A stretch of DNA of 64,000 bases from Rhizobium sp. BK602 (GCF_014195095.1 NZ_JACIBC010000004.1:600255-664254), one strand, 5' to 3'; positions 8,346 to 18,829 are shown, numbered from the stretch's first letter. Translations and numbers: made by a program. Notes: generated from the sequence alone by a model not told the origin.

Positions 8346-9421
8346 TTCGCGGCCTCCTCGCTGCGGTTCACGCGCTGGCCGGCACGCAGGAACTTGCCGC
8401 CTTCGACGACGACGGTTTCATCCGGCTTCAGGCCGCCGCTGACGGCGAATTGCCCGGTTTCATATTCCGCGACCTGAATCTTGCGCAACGAGACCTCGTT
8501 CGTCGCGGGATCGACGATCCATACGGCCGGCTGGCCCGAGGCCGATGCCATGGCGCTCCAGGGAAGCAGGATGGCTTCGGCGGAAGGCTTGGTGAAGGTG
8601 CCGGCGACGGCGGCTCCAAGCGGCATGTTGGCGTTGCCGTCCAGCCCGACCTTGACCCTTATCGTGCCGGTGGCGGAATCGATGGTCGGCGATATCTCCC
8701 GTATCGTGGCGGAGACCTGCCTCGGCGTGCCTGAAAGGAGGGATACCTCGACCCGGCTGTCAGGCTGCTCCCGCAGGAAAAGCGATTCAAACACGTTGAA
8801 GACCGCGTCGCGCGGTCCGTCATGGGCAAGTGTGAAGATCGATTGCGCAGCCTGCGCCACCTGGCCGACCTCGGCATTGCGTTCGGTGATGATGCCATCC
8901 GCATCGGCGCGCAATTCCGTATAGGACAGCGCGTCCTTGGCGGTCTCGAGCTGGGCTTTGGCGGATTCCTCCGAACCTTGCGCGGTCAGGAGCGTCTCGC
9001 GCGCGGTGTCATAGGCGGCCCGCGTCGTGACCTGGTTCTTGAAGAGGCTTTCCTGGCGGGTCGCTGCCAGCTGAGCCTGGGTCAGCTGCGCTTCGGCCGC
9101 CTGAAGGCTCGCGGTCGCGACATCGACATCGGCCTGCTGCTCCTCGGCATCTATCTTCGCCAGCAGGTCGCCGGCCTTGACCTTGGCGCCGACATCGACG
9201 GTCCGCTCGATGATCCGTCCGCTGACGCGGAACGAAAGCTCGGATTCGATGCGGGCCTTCACTTCGCCGGTGACGGTGGTCTGCGCGGTCGGCGTGCTGA
9301 TCTTTGTCTCGATGGTTCTGACGTTTTGTGACGTCGGTGCGGCGGGCGTGTCTCTCTGATCGCAGGACGATATCGCCAGCGTCAGTGTGAGCAACCCCAT
9401 GATGGCTGCCGATCTAATCAT
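8342..9421 (-). CDS. RND efflux periplasmic adaptor, lipoprotein (first adaptor)
   Basis: 359 residues; first gene of the efflux operon. MIRSAAIMGLLTLTLAISSCDQ is a lipoprotein signal with Cys at about residue 20. As in its paralogue, two lipoyl halves (GRIIERTVDVGAKVKAGDLL and ERNAEVGQVAQAAQSIFTL) flank an Ala/Gln-rich helical hairpin, followed by a barrel domain with VSATIREISPTID. Having two non-identical adaptors in one operon suggests that both are needed in a single pump, as shown for TriA and TriB. Expression is probably repressed by the divergently encoded TetR protein through the operator at 9466-9487. Confidence 0.92.
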   Translation of the reverse strand: MIRSAAIMGLLTLTLAISSCDQRDTPAAPTSQNVRTIETKISTPTAQTTVTGEVKARIESELSFRVSGRIIERTVDVGAKVKAGDLLAKIDAEEQQADVDVATASLQAAEAQLTQAQLAATRQESLFKNQVTTRAAYDTARETLLTAQGSEESAKAQLETAKDALSYTELRADADGIITERNAEVGQVAQAAQSIFTLAHDGPRDAVFNVFESLFLREQPDSRVEVSLLSGTPRQVSATIREISPTIDSATGTIRVKVGLDGNANMPLGAAVAGTFTKPSAEAILLPWSAMASASGQPAVWIVDPATNEVSLRKIQVAEYETGQFAVSGGLKPDETVVVEGGKFLRAGQRVNRSEEAAK

Positions 9422-9465
9422 TCATCCCTCGGGCGCGGATTTTACGGTTGTGCATGCCTATTATT

Positions 9466-9487
9466 ATTGACTGACTGACTAGTCAAT
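9466..9487. promoter_or_regulatory. Operator and overlapping divergent promoters of the efflux operon and tetR
   Basis: Arms ATTGACT (9466-9472) and AGTCAAT (9481-9487) flank 8 bases, and the core TGACTAGTCA (9476-9485) is itself a perfect palindrome. On the minus strand TTGACT at 9486-9481 is followed 17 bases later by TAATAG, a fair promoter for the efflux operon; on the plus strand TTGACT at 9467 is followed by AATAAT at a similar spacing. An operator that covers both -35 boxes is what a TetR-type autorepressor would use. The binding is inferred. Confidence 0.65.
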
Positions 9488-9550
9488 GAAATAATCTGTT
9501 ACAATTGAGATTGTTATATCAGAATTCCCTAAGAAGAAGGAGGAGGTCCG

Positions 9551-10189
9551 ATGCCGGCGAAGAAGCAGGTGGGGCCACGGGCGCAGCGCAAGGCGCAGCG
9601 TCCTCAGGAAATCCTTGAGGCGGCCTTTGAGGAGTTCGTCGAGCGGGGCTATGTGGCGACTCGCGTCGAGGACATTGCGAGCCGTGTCGGCGTCACCAAG
9701 GGGACGATCTATTTCTATTTCGACACGAAGGAACGGCTGTTCGAGGAGATGATCCGTCACATCTCCGTCCCCTTCGCCGATATCAGCGCCTATGCAAGAA
9801 GCCTTACCGGCCCCTATCCCGAGCGGCTCAGAAAGTTCCTTCGCCTGCTTTACGATCTCATCGTCCTGGACCGGAATACGAGAGAGCTGCTGCGCTTCGT
9901 CATCACGGAAGGATCACGCTTTCCGCAGGTTCTGGATCGTCACCATGAGGAATTCATCGCGCCGATGAAGGAAGCGACGAGGAATCTCTTCGAAGCCGCC
10001 GTCGCCGCCGGCGAATTCCGCGACGGTCCGGCAATCAAGATCCCGGATGCCGCAATCGGGGCGACGATGATGCTATCGGTGATGCAGATGATCTTTGCCG
10101 ATCGCATACCGCAGGACGTGGACGCATTTTTCGAGGCGCATGTGGACGTCATTCTGCATGGGTTGCTGGCAAAGGATTGCGCGGTCTGA
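9551..10189 (+). CDS. TetR/AcrR family transcriptional regulator
   Basis: 212 residues, preceded by a strong GAAGGAGGAGG site. Residues about 20-65 form the TetR helix-turn-helix: ILEAAFEEFVERGYVATRVEDIASRVG in pieces, then GVTKGTIYFYFDTKERLF, the typical recognition-helix region. The C-terminal part is a helical ligand-binding and dimer domain. Divergent placement next to the RND operon and the shared palindrome between them argue that it represses the pump and itself and is released by a pump substrate. Its 3' end overlaps the convergent desaturase gene by 41 bases, which is unusual and means that the two mRNAs could pair. Confidence 0.92.
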   Translation: MPAKKQVGPRAQRKAQRPQEILEAAFEEFVERGYVATRVEDIASRVGVTKGTIYFYFDTKERLFEEMIRHISVPFADISAYARSLTGPYPERLRKFLRLLYDLIVLDRNTRELLRFVITEGSRFPQVLDRHHEEFIAPMKEATRNLFEAAVAAGEFRDGPAIKIPDAAIGATMMLSVMQMIFADRIPQDVDAFFEAHVDVILHGLLAKDCAV

Positions 10190-11144
10190 ACTCGGCGTCG
10201 CCAGCCCACACGGCGTCGCGGCGCAAAACCGGATGGGCCACGGGCTCCTTGGCCCGCAGCGCGTGGGCGCGCGCTATCTCCAGATAGCTGCCATAGACAT
10301 AGCCGCCATTGCGGCGAATCCAGTCGGCCCGTTCGTGCCGGTAGACCTCGGGGAGCCGATACCATGGAATGCGAGGCAGCTTGTGATGCACGAAATGCAG
10401 GTTGTTGTAGAGAAACAGCGGCGCGAGAACAGAACGCTCGACGATGATGGTGCGCCCTTCCGGGCTCTCGGACCATTGGTGCTCGCAATAGGAACGCACG
10501 GCAAGCAGCGCGAGCCCCAGATATCCTGCCGTGCCCGCGTAGAGCCAGATCGGCACGCCGAAGGCGAACTGCACGAGGAGGATGACGGGCACGAGGCCAA
10601 GACCGTGCTTGACCCAGGCATCGCGCGTCCTGGCGTCGCCCCGCGCGATGCGCTTCCATTCGGCGCGGGTGAAGCCGGCAACATTGAGCGGCGGCCCGAG
10701 AAGCACCCGCCCCAGCAGGGTGTTGTTCGCCCTCAGGAGCAGCTGCAAAAGCCGCGGCAGGCGCAGCCAGTCGAAAAGAGCGATGTAATAGCTTTCCGGA
10801 TCGTCATGCGGGTCGGTCAGCCGTTCGTCGAGGTGATGCTGCAGATGTGTGCGTTTGTAGCTGCGAAAGGGATAGAAAAGACCGATCGGCAGGAAAACCA
10901 GGGCTTCGTTCAGGCGCGCGCTGCGCGTGGGATGGCCATGCAGCACCTCATGCTGGAGGGAGGAGTGGAAAGCGACGGCAATGCCCATGACGATCAGTGC
11001 CAGTGCCGGCAATCGAGGATAGAGCCAGAGCCCGGCGGCCAGCCACAACCCGTAGCAAAGCACCAGCAATGCCAGTGTCGGCCATTCCGTCTGTGCCATG
11101 GGTCGGTATTCGGCGGGCGAGAAGGAGGAAAGGGAGCGCTTCAC
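10149..11144 (-). CDS. Membrane fatty acid desaturase family protein
   Basis: 331 residues with several hydrophobic segments (for example LALLVLCYGLWLAAGLWL near residue 25). Three histidine boxes typical of membrane di-iron desaturases/hydroxylases are present: HEVLHGH, HLQHH and, near the C-terminus, HFVHH. The enzyme should use O2 and an electron donor to desaturate or hydroxylate a lipid-like substrate in the inner membrane; which one cannot be told. It is a different subgroup from the desaturase-like protein at 60279-61364. It stands alone on this strand, and its end overlaps the tetR gene tail-to-tail by 41 bases. Confidence 0.88.
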   Translation of the reverse strand: MKRSLSSFSPAEYRPMAQTEWPTLALLVLCYGLWLAAGLWLYPRLPALALIVMGIAVAFHSSLQHEVLHGHPTRSARLNEALVFLPIGLFYPFRSYKRTHLQHHLDERLTDPHDDPESYYIALFDWLRLPRLLQLLLRANNTLLGRVLLGPPLNVAGFTRAEWKRIARGDARTRDAWVKHGLGLVPVILLVQFAFGVPIWLYAGTAGYLGLALLAVRSYCEHQWSESPEGRTIIVERSVLAPLFLYNNLHFVHHKLPRIPWYRLPEVYRHERADWIRRNGGYVYGSYLEIARAHALRAKEPVAHPVLRRDAVWAGDAEFRPRNPLPATHAE

Positions 11145-11215
11145 GAAGGGAGCCTATGGGTGAGCGAAAACGAATAATGAAAATGGAGGATATGGGTCAA
11201 TAATCCTGACATATC

Positions 11216-11410
11216 CTATCGATGGCGATGCCGATAGCGGTTCGCCGAAATCTCGTCGGAGACTTCGGCGCATGTCGATCGCAGCTCCATATCCGTGCCG
11301 TCATCGAAATGGTCGTCGCTCAGCAAGGACCGATATTCCCGGACGAGCAGTCTTGTTTCGAGATCGTCGCGCAGCGCCGACAGGCGGAGGAAATGGCGTA
11401 GTCGGCCCAT
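11216..11410 (-). CDS. Small hypothetical protein (64 residues)
   Basis: A 64-residue, Arg- and Asp-rich protein (start MGRLRHFLRLSALRDD) with a good ribosome site, AAGGAGA, about 6 bases before ATG 11410. It follows the 63-residue gene by 15 bases on the same strand, which suggests a two-gene operon. There is no signal peptide or membrane segment. The first half looks helical and amphipathic. I do not recognise a family. The ribosome site and the spacing to the upstream gene are the main evidence that it is real. Confidence 0.5.
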   Translation of the reverse strand: MGRLRHFLRLSALRDDLETRLLVREYRSLLSDDHFDDGTDMELRSTCAEVSDEISANRYRHRHR

Positions 11411-11425
11411 GGCCCGTCTCCTTCG

Positions 11426-11617
11426 TCAGGCTGCGCGCGCGCCGGACATCATCGTGTGGATGGCTCGATGCACCTCGGCCGGCGAGGAAAAATGCTGTCC
11501 ATCCAGATCATGAACATGGAATTTCACGGCAATGAACTTGAGGAGGTCCCTGTCGGGTATGACGATGCCGACGGGAATGCCGGCATATTCGATCACCTGT
11601 TTCACCATTGCGATCAT
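11426..11617 (-). CDS. Small conserved-looking protein (63 residues)
   Basis: 63 residues, with ATG 11617 or an in-frame ATG at 11608 as the start. The sequence VIEYAGIPVGIVIPD, then LLKFIAVKFHVHDLDGQ and AEVHRAIHTMM has a balanced composition and alternating strands followed by a helix, unlike the Arg-rich shadow frames of this GC-rich DNA. I believe similar small proteins occur in rhizobia but cannot name a family. It is probably cytoplasmic and co-transcribed with the 64-residue gene that follows. Confidence 0.5.
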   Translation of the reverse strand: MIAMVKQVIEYAGIPVGIVIPDRDLLKFIAVKFHVHDLDGQHFSSPAEVHRAIHTMMSGARAA

Positions 11618-11922
11618 CCGCTCGCTGGCCTGTCCATTTCGGCCGGATCGTTCGGGATCGGGCCTGGCTGGATATGGCGTTTAATAGTCTACTTATTTTG
11701 TGGATTATATTGAGAGGCGCATGAGGTGAACATTCCATTCGATACCAAATGAATGGCGGAAGTGTAGAAAATTATTCGAACATATCTCGGTTTACTACAA
11801 TGCTGCGATGGCCGTTGCGCGAAAACCATCTCCTGGGGCGTCCGCACGTCCTGGAAATGGCACTTGCATAAAATGCCGCGTGCCTAACTATGTCCGCGCG
11901 TGGAAAAAAAGAGGGAAAAGGA
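11618..11922. other. Intergenic region with AT-rich promoter-like DNA
   Basis: About 305 bases without a convincing gene. The middle part (11680-11800) is much richer in A/T than its surroundings and holds the inverted repeat CCATTC (11735-11740) / GAATGG (11751-11756) with a 10-base spacer, a possible operator for one of the divergent transcripts: the small-protein pair to the left or the PheC-like gene to the right. No RNA gene was recognised. Confidence 0.4.
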
Positions 11923-12696
11923 ATGAGAACGTATTTTCTGGCTGCCATGGTCACGGCGCTCAACCTGACGGCGGGCGTGGCCCTCGCCGAGGGCGGCACG
12001 CTCGCCGATATCCAGAAGGCAGGGGTGATCAGGATCGGCACGACGGGCGACTACAAGCCCTTCAGCTACAAGGGCGCCGATGGCACGCTGACCGGCGCCG
12101 ACATCGCCATGGGCAAGGATCTGGCGACGAGCCTCAACGTCAAGCCGGAATTCGTCATGACCACATGGAAGGGCATGCTGGACGATTTCAAGGCCGGGAA
12201 GTTTGATGTCGCGCTTGGTGGCATTACCGTCAATCCGGCGCGCGCTGAAGTCGGCGATTTTTCCGTGCCCAATGTGAGCGACGGCAAGCGCCCGATCGCG
12301 CGCTGCGCCGACAAGGACAAATATGCGACGCTCGAGGCGATCGATCAGCCCTCGGTGCGCGTGATCGTCAATCCCGGCGGCACCAACGACAAATTCGCCC
12401 ATGAGCATTTCTCCAAGGCGCCGATCCAGGAGTTTGCGGACAACAAGGCGATCTTCGACGAGATCGCGGCCGGCAAGGCCGATATCATGGTCACCGACGG
12501 CATTGAGGTGGATATTCAATCCAAGCTGCATGCCGGCGTGCTCTGCCCGGTCGCCGTCAAGGAGCCTTTCACGCATTTCGACAATGCCTATCTGCTGCGC
12601 AAGGACCCGGCGCTGAAGGCGGCCGTCGATGCCTTCGTTCGCAAGCAACTCGACAGCGGTGAGTGGAAGAAGAAGCTCGACGCGGCAATCCAGTAG
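11923..12696 (+). CDS. Periplasmic PheC-like cyclohexadienyl dehydratase / type 3 solute-binding protein
   Basis: 257 residues from ATG 11923, which follows GAGGGAAAAGGA. MRTYFLAAMVTALNLTAGVALA is a Sec signal peptide. The mature protein has the two-lobe solute-binding fold of SBP_bac_3 (IRIGTTGDYKPFSY at the start; DVALGGITVNPAR). Details match periplasmic cyclohexadienyl dehydratase (PheC) better than an ordinary binding protein: TTGDYKP, the VRVIVNPGGTNDKFA segment close to the PheC consensus, and two Cys. PheC converts prephenate or arogenate to phenylpyruvate or phenylalanine outside the cytoplasm. No permease or ATPase gene lies nearby, which also favours an enzyme over an ABC receptor. 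An amino-acid-binding protein remains possible. Confidence 0.75.
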   Translation: MRTYFLAAMVTALNLTAGVALAEGGTLADIQKAGVIRIGTTGDYKPFSYKGADGTLTGADIAMGKDLATSLNVKPEFVMTTWKGMLDDFKAGKFDVALGGITVNPARAEVGDFSVPNVSDGKRPIARCADKDKYATLEAIDQPSVRVIVNPGGTNDKFAHEHFSKAPIQEFADNKAIFDEIAAGKADIMVTDGIEVDIQSKLHAGVLCPVAVKEPFTHFDNAYLLRKDPALKAAVDAFVRKQLDSGEWKKKLDAAIQ

Positions 12697-12931
12697 TCCG
12701 GCGAGCCGGCCGCCCAGGCATTGCTCGGGCGCCGGCGATCACCTTGCCCATTGTTTCGGCCTTCCGCTTCCCCCAGCAGGCGCAAGAGGCGCAATCGCGG
12801 CCATCGGCGGGAGGCTGGTTGGCCGCGCACCATAGTCTTTGCCTTCATGAGGCGAACACCCTATACCGCTATGCCAAGAGGCGAGAGACGCATGCACGCG
12901 TCACTCACGCGGGTCTCCTGCCGAAAGGAAG

Positions 12932-14467
12932 ATGATGGATAGCATCAAGAGCGTCGACCGTTCCTTGAGGACAGGCTTGCTGTCCGATCTGCGCTGGGTG
13001 CCCTGGGCGCTTGCCGCCTATTTTGTCGTGCAGACCATCGTCCGCATCACCCTGTCGAACTCGCTGCGCATCGACGAGGCACAGCAGTTTCTCGTGGCCC
13101 AATGGCTCGACTGGGGCTACGACGAACAGCCGCCGCTCTATTATTGGCTGCAATATGGCGTGTTTGCCGTCTTCGGCACCACGCTGGCGTCGATGGTGGT
13201 GGTGAAGAACCTTCTGCTCTTCCTGGTCTATTACAGCTATCATCGCCTCGCGCGGTTGCTGCTTGCCGACAAGGGGATGGCGGCGATCGCCACGCTGTCC
13301 TTGCTGACCATGCCGCAAATGTTCTGGCAGGCGCAGCGCGACCTGACCCATACGGTGGGAACGCTGCTGGCGATCTGCCTGTTTCTCTACTATGTCGTGG
13401 TCACGCTCAGAAAACCCAGCCTCGTCTCCTATGCGCTGATGGGCATATGCGTGGGCGGCGGCATGCTGACGAAATATAATTTCGCCCTGATCGTCCTTGC
13501 CACCTTCGTTGCCGTTCTCAGACATCCCGATGGGCTGAAGCGCGTCCTCGACAAGCGGTTCCTGCTGACGCTGGCGCTTGCCGTCCTCGTCTTTCTGCCG
13601 CATGGCCTCTGGATGGTCTCGCACATGGGCGACGTCCTCGACCAGACGACGCGCACCATGGCCGAGCAGGGGCAGGGCAACAAGCTTTCCGATATCGGCA
13701 ACGGGCTGAAGGAATTGTTCGGCACCGGCATCGTCATCATTTTGCCGACAGCCGTCATCTTCCTGATCTTCTTCCGCACGTCATTCGTCCAGAGTTTTCG
13801 TGCCAGAAGCCAGTGGTCCGATTTCATGGGCACGATCCTGCTCGTGACGCTCGCCATCCTGCTGGCGATGATCGTCGTCGTCACATTGACGACGTTCAGG
13901 GATCGCTGGCTGCTGCCATTCCTGTTCCTGGCGCCGCTCTATTTCTGCGTGAAGCTGGAGGCGCATGGGGTCGGCTCCGCACCGGTGCTCAAGACATTCC
14001 TTTACCTGCCCATTGCCATGATGGTGGCGCTGCCGATCATCATGGCCGCCGGCGTGCTCTTTCCGAAATCCGGCTCCTACGAGCACATGAACACGCCCTA
14101 TCGGACCTTCGTCGAAAAGGTCGTGGCGGAGGAGGGGAGGGAGCCGGCGGCGGTGGTCACGATCAGCTGGCTCCGGGCCGGCAATCTCCGGCTCAACATG
14201 CCGTCCACGCCCATCATCTCGATGGACTATCCGCTGTTCGATCCGGACTCCGCGAGCCTTGGCGACGGGCCGATATTGCTTGTCTGGAACGAGAGAAACG
14301 GCAGTGCGTCGGCAATGCCGGGCTCGCTATCGGAATGGGTCGCCAAGAAATATGGGCCAGCGCTTGCCAATCCGCAGCAGCGCGACATGGCGCTGCCCTA
14401 TTATTACGGCAGCGATCCGGACCGCTATCACTTCGGCTATGCCTGGGTCTATCCGAAGGGGAAATAG
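12932..14467 (+). CDS. GT39-type membrane glycosyltransferase (ArnT/PMT-like)
   Basis: 511 residues, with AAGGAAG before ATG 12932 (a second ATG follows directly). The protein is strongly hydrophobic over about residues 25-390, with many transmembrane segments. The first periplasmic loop has RIDEAQQFLVAQWLDWG followed by QPPLYYWL, the D-E plus P-P-L-Y-Y-W pattern of ArnT-like, lipid-phosphate-sugar-dependent GT-C transferases. The soluble C-terminal part begins near residue 400. Such enzymes move a sugar from an undecaprenyl or polyprenyl carrier to lipid A, a lipid or a protein on the periplasmic face. It is monocistronic and ends at a clear stem-loop terminator. The acceptor is unknown. Confidence 0.85.
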   Translation: MMDSIKSVDRSLRTGLLSDLRWVPWALAAYFVVQTIVRITLSNSLRIDEAQQFLVAQWLDWGYDEQPPLYYWLQYGVFAVFGTTLASMVVVKNLLLFLVYYSYHRLARLLLADKGMAAIATLSLLTMPQMFWQAQRDLTHTVGTLLAICLFLYYVVVTLRKPSLVSYALMGICVGGGMLTKYNFALIVLATFVAVLRHPDGLKRVLDKRFLLTLALAVLVFLPHGLWMVSHMGDVLDQTTRTMAEQGQGNKLSDIGNGLKELFGTGIVIILPTAVIFLIFFRTSFVQSFRARSQWSDFMGTILLVTLAILLAMIVVVTLTTFRDRWLLPFLFLAPLYFCVKLEAHGVGSAPVLKTFLYLPIAMMVALPIIMAAGVLFPKSGSYEHMNTPYRTFVEKVVAEEGREPAAVVTISWLRAGNLRLNMPSTPIISMDYPLFDPDSASLGDGPILLVWNERNGSASAMPGSLSEWVAKKYGPALANPQQRDMALPYYYGSDPDRYHFGYAWVYPKGK

Positions 14468-14498
14468 CCGCTGAGCGGAAGCCCGGCGGCATGGATCG

Positions 14499-14524
14499 GA
14501 GGCCGGCATCGCCGGCCTCTTTCG
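14499..14524 (+). terminator. Intrinsic terminator of the GT39 gene
   Basis: GAGGCCGGC (14499-14507), loop ATC, GCCGGCCTC (14511-14519): a perfect 9-bp GC-rich stem followed by TTTCGT. It lies 32 bases after the GT39 stop and just before the convergent thiC stop; the T-rich side is on the plus strand. Confidence 0.7.
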
Positions 14525-14537
14525 TAACGATCAGGGC

Positions 14538-16587
<2,050 letters not shown>

Positions 16588-16754
16588 GAACCAGCCTAGT
16601 GAAGTCGACGGCCTTCCGTCAAGCGTCAATGCGAAGAGCAAGGCCATCCGCAAAAGGAAGGGCCGGCGGACTTGAGTGGAGAGGCCCCCGCATCTCCCGC
16701 TCAAATCGCCGGCCCTTGGACTATCGAATGCAACCGGTTGTTGCCGGCTTTCGA

Positions 16755-17576
16755 TCAGACCTGAAGCAGTTCGCTGGTCGTATCGTCCTCATAGTTGGAG
16801 GAATACAGCGAGCCGAAATCCGGAAGCGGCGGTGGCTGCTGTGATTTCAGGCCATCTTCCAACTGGCTTTTCGTCAGCGATCCCGAGCCGGTGGTGTCGA
16901 GGCTGTTGAACAGGGTCGTGGCCTGCTCCTCGCTCACGTCGGACGGACGTGCGGCGATGAATTCCGCCTGGCTGATGCTGCCGTCGCCATCCGTGTCCAT
17001 GTCGGAGAACAGGCTGGAGGTCTGGTCCTCGTCGGTGGAGTCACTGGTCGTGTCATCGGCGGGCGGCGGCGGTGGCGGTCCGTTGGGCTGCTGCATGGCA
17101 TTTGCGAGCTGCTCTTCCGTCAGCGAACCGCTGCTGCTCGTGTCGAAGCTTTCGAACAATGCGGTCGCTTGGTCCTCGCTGACATCGGAGGGTCTTGCGG
17201 CGACGAATTCCGCTTCGCTGATACTGCCGTCGCCGTCGGTATCCATGGCGCTGATCATATCGCTCTGGCTGGTCTTGCCGGAGGACTGCTGGGTGGCGGT
17301 TGTGCTGCTGGTGGAGCTGTCGTCGTCCGACGAGGTATCGGTGGAGATGTTCGACTGCAGATTGAGCATGATGTTCATGAGCTGCGCGACGAGCTGCTCG
17401 GCCGAGGCGATCGAAGACTGATCGTCCGTTGAGGACGAAGAGGAGGATGACGACGATGAGCTTTTGCCGGATGTGCTGCTATCAAGCAGCGACAAAGCCG
17501 ACTCTCCCGATGACGTCGAGCGGGATTTCTGACTTTGGTAATAGCTATTCGATGAAACTGACGTGATGCTCGTCAT
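16755..17576 (-). CDS. Four-EF-hand, Ser-rich protein
   Basis: 273 residues. Four EF-hand loops are visible: 112-123 (DTDGDGSISEAE), 145-156 (DTSSSGSLTEEQ), 194-205 (DTDGDGSISQAE) and 227-238 (DTTGSGSLTKSQ). They come as two near-duplicate pairs, each with one canonical loop and one with weaker ligands, joined by a Pro-rich linker (NGPPPPPPADD). The N-terminal 100 residues are low-complexity Ser/Thr/Asp, with eleven Ser in a row at 39-49. There is no signal peptide. Calcium binding by the canonical loops is likely; the role is unknown. Rhizobia have secreted EF-hand proteins such as calsymin, but this protein is shorter and shows no proof of export. Monocistronic. Confidence 0.85.
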   Translation of the reverse strand: MTSITSVSSNSYYQSQKSRSTSSGESALSLLDSSTSGKSSSSSSSSSSSTDDQSSIASAEQLVAQLMNIMLNLQSNISTDTSSDDDSSTSSTTATQQSSGKTSQSDMISAMDTDGDGSISEAEFVAARPSDVSEDQATALFESFDTSSSGSLTEEQLANAMQQPNGPPPPPPADDTTSDSTDEDQTSSLFSDMDTDGDGSISQAEFIAARPSDVSEEQATTLFNSLDTTGSGSLTKSQLEDGLKSQQPPPLPDFGSLYSSNYEDDTTSELLQV

Positions 17577-18070
17577 GGGGGGCCTCCAGATGCGAGCGTT
17601 GATATGGACTCTGGTTGTTACGCTGACTCAAAATTACTCTTGCCGCCGCGCTGACGTTGCATGGACGCGGCAGGGCGGGCTTTCGATCGCAATACGAGCG
17701 AATGGAATGGCCGAATGCTGGAGGCCAAACCTGCTCCGGGTCCCCGCCTGCGCCGGCGAAGACGGATGCAAGATTGGCATGGCAGCTACCGCCATCATGG
17801 CGTCATCGGCAGTCGCCATATCGTCGATCTGGCTTGTCCCAACGGCCCGAACCTGAACACGGAAACTTGCGCGTAGCTTATAGCAGTCGCCTGCCCATCT
17901 CTTTCCGGCTTCGCCGCCGGGCGCGATACTACCGCTAAAGAGCATGGGTTTCGGAAAGCAACCTGGCCGGGTTTTGCAGAAACAAATTTCAACAATTCGC
18001 CACACACGGAAACAGCGAATCTCCTTAGATTCCAGTGAGTCGCATGCCGCATCGAAGGGATACTTGGCGA
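17577..18070. other. Intergenic region without a convincing gene
   Basis: About 490 bases between the divergent EF-hand and GT2-like genes. A 123-codon open frame on the minus strand (17634-18005) has shadow-like composition and was not accepted. A short hairpin CCGGC-N6-GCCGG lies near 17909-17924. Promoters for both flanking genes are expected here, but no clear boxes were picked out. Confidence 0.4.
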
Positions 18071-18829
18071 ATGACCGTTAACCCGCTTGTCTTCATCGCC
18101 ACCCCCTGTTTCGGGGGCATGGTCGCCAAGGACTACATGCAATCCATCATCTCGCTGATCCAGGCTGGCGCGCAGTCCGGAGTGCAATTGACGCTGGCCC
18201 TGCTCGGCAACGATGCGCTGATCACCCGCAGCCGCAACACGCTCGTCTCGCATTTCCTCAATGATACGGCGGCCACCCATATGCTGTTCATCGACGCCGA
18301 CATCAGCTTCGAGCCGGAGCAGGTGATGCGGCTGCTCAAGGCCGACAAGGATGTCGTCGCCGCCATGTATCCGATCAAGGATTACGATTGGGGCAATGCC
18401 GCCAAGGCACCCATGCGCGATGCCGAGACCCTGGCGGAGGCGGCGCTGCATTATGTCGGCACGCCGCTGACCGGCCAGAATGCCGAATGGGACGGCGATT
18501 TCGTCACCGCGATCTATGCGGGCACCGGCATGCTGCTGATCAAGCGCGCCGTCATCGAAAAGATGATCGCCGCCTATCCCGACCTGCGCTATGGCGCGAT
18601 CCATGCCTATCCGGGCACCAAGCGGACGCCGGCCACCCAATATGCGCTCTTCGAATGCCTGATCGAGGAGGAAACCGGCATCTATCTCAGCGAAGACTTT
18701 GCCTTCTGCCATCGCTGGCGGGCGCTTGGCGGCGAGATTTGGCTCGACACCGCCAGCAAGCTCAACCACACGGGCGCGCACCGCTTCGCCGGCAATCCCG
18801 GCCCGCGCTATATGGCGCTCAGGGCCTGA
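18071..18829 (+). CDS. GT2-like glycosyltransferase fold protein
   Basis: 252 residues from ATG 18071, which has AAGGGA ten bases upstream; a GTG at 18035 in the same frame is less likely. Early sequence PLVFIATPCFGGMVAKDYMQS and THMLFIDADISFEPEQVMRL give the GT-A fold nucleotide-sugar region with a D-A-D metal-binding motif. GTGMLLIKRAVIEKM, then EDFAFCHRWRALGG fits the acceptor side of family 2 transferases. There is no membrane segment, so it is cytoplasmic. It is convergent with glf (stop to stop 49 bases). The sugar donor and acceptor are not evident; proximity to glf and a GT41 gene suggests a role in glycan or glycoprotein synthesis. Confidence 0.75.
   Translation: MTVNPLVFIATPCFGGMVAKDYMQSIISLIQAGAQSGVQLTLALLGNDALITRSRNTLVSHFLNDTAATHMLFIDADISFEPEQVMRLLKADKDVVAAMYPIKDYDWGNAAKAPMRDAETLAEAALHYVGTPLTGQNAEWDGDFVTAIYAGTGMLLIKRAVIEKMIAAYPDLRYGAIHAYPGTKRTPATQYALFECLIEEETGIYLSEDFAFCHRWRALGGEIWLDTASKLNHTGAHRFAGNPGPRYMALRA

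Noticed and set aside
17634..18005. 123-codon minus-strand frame in the gap between the EF-hand and GT2-like genes
   Set aside because: No ribosome site and no recognisable fold; composition is like that of random GC-rich DNA.
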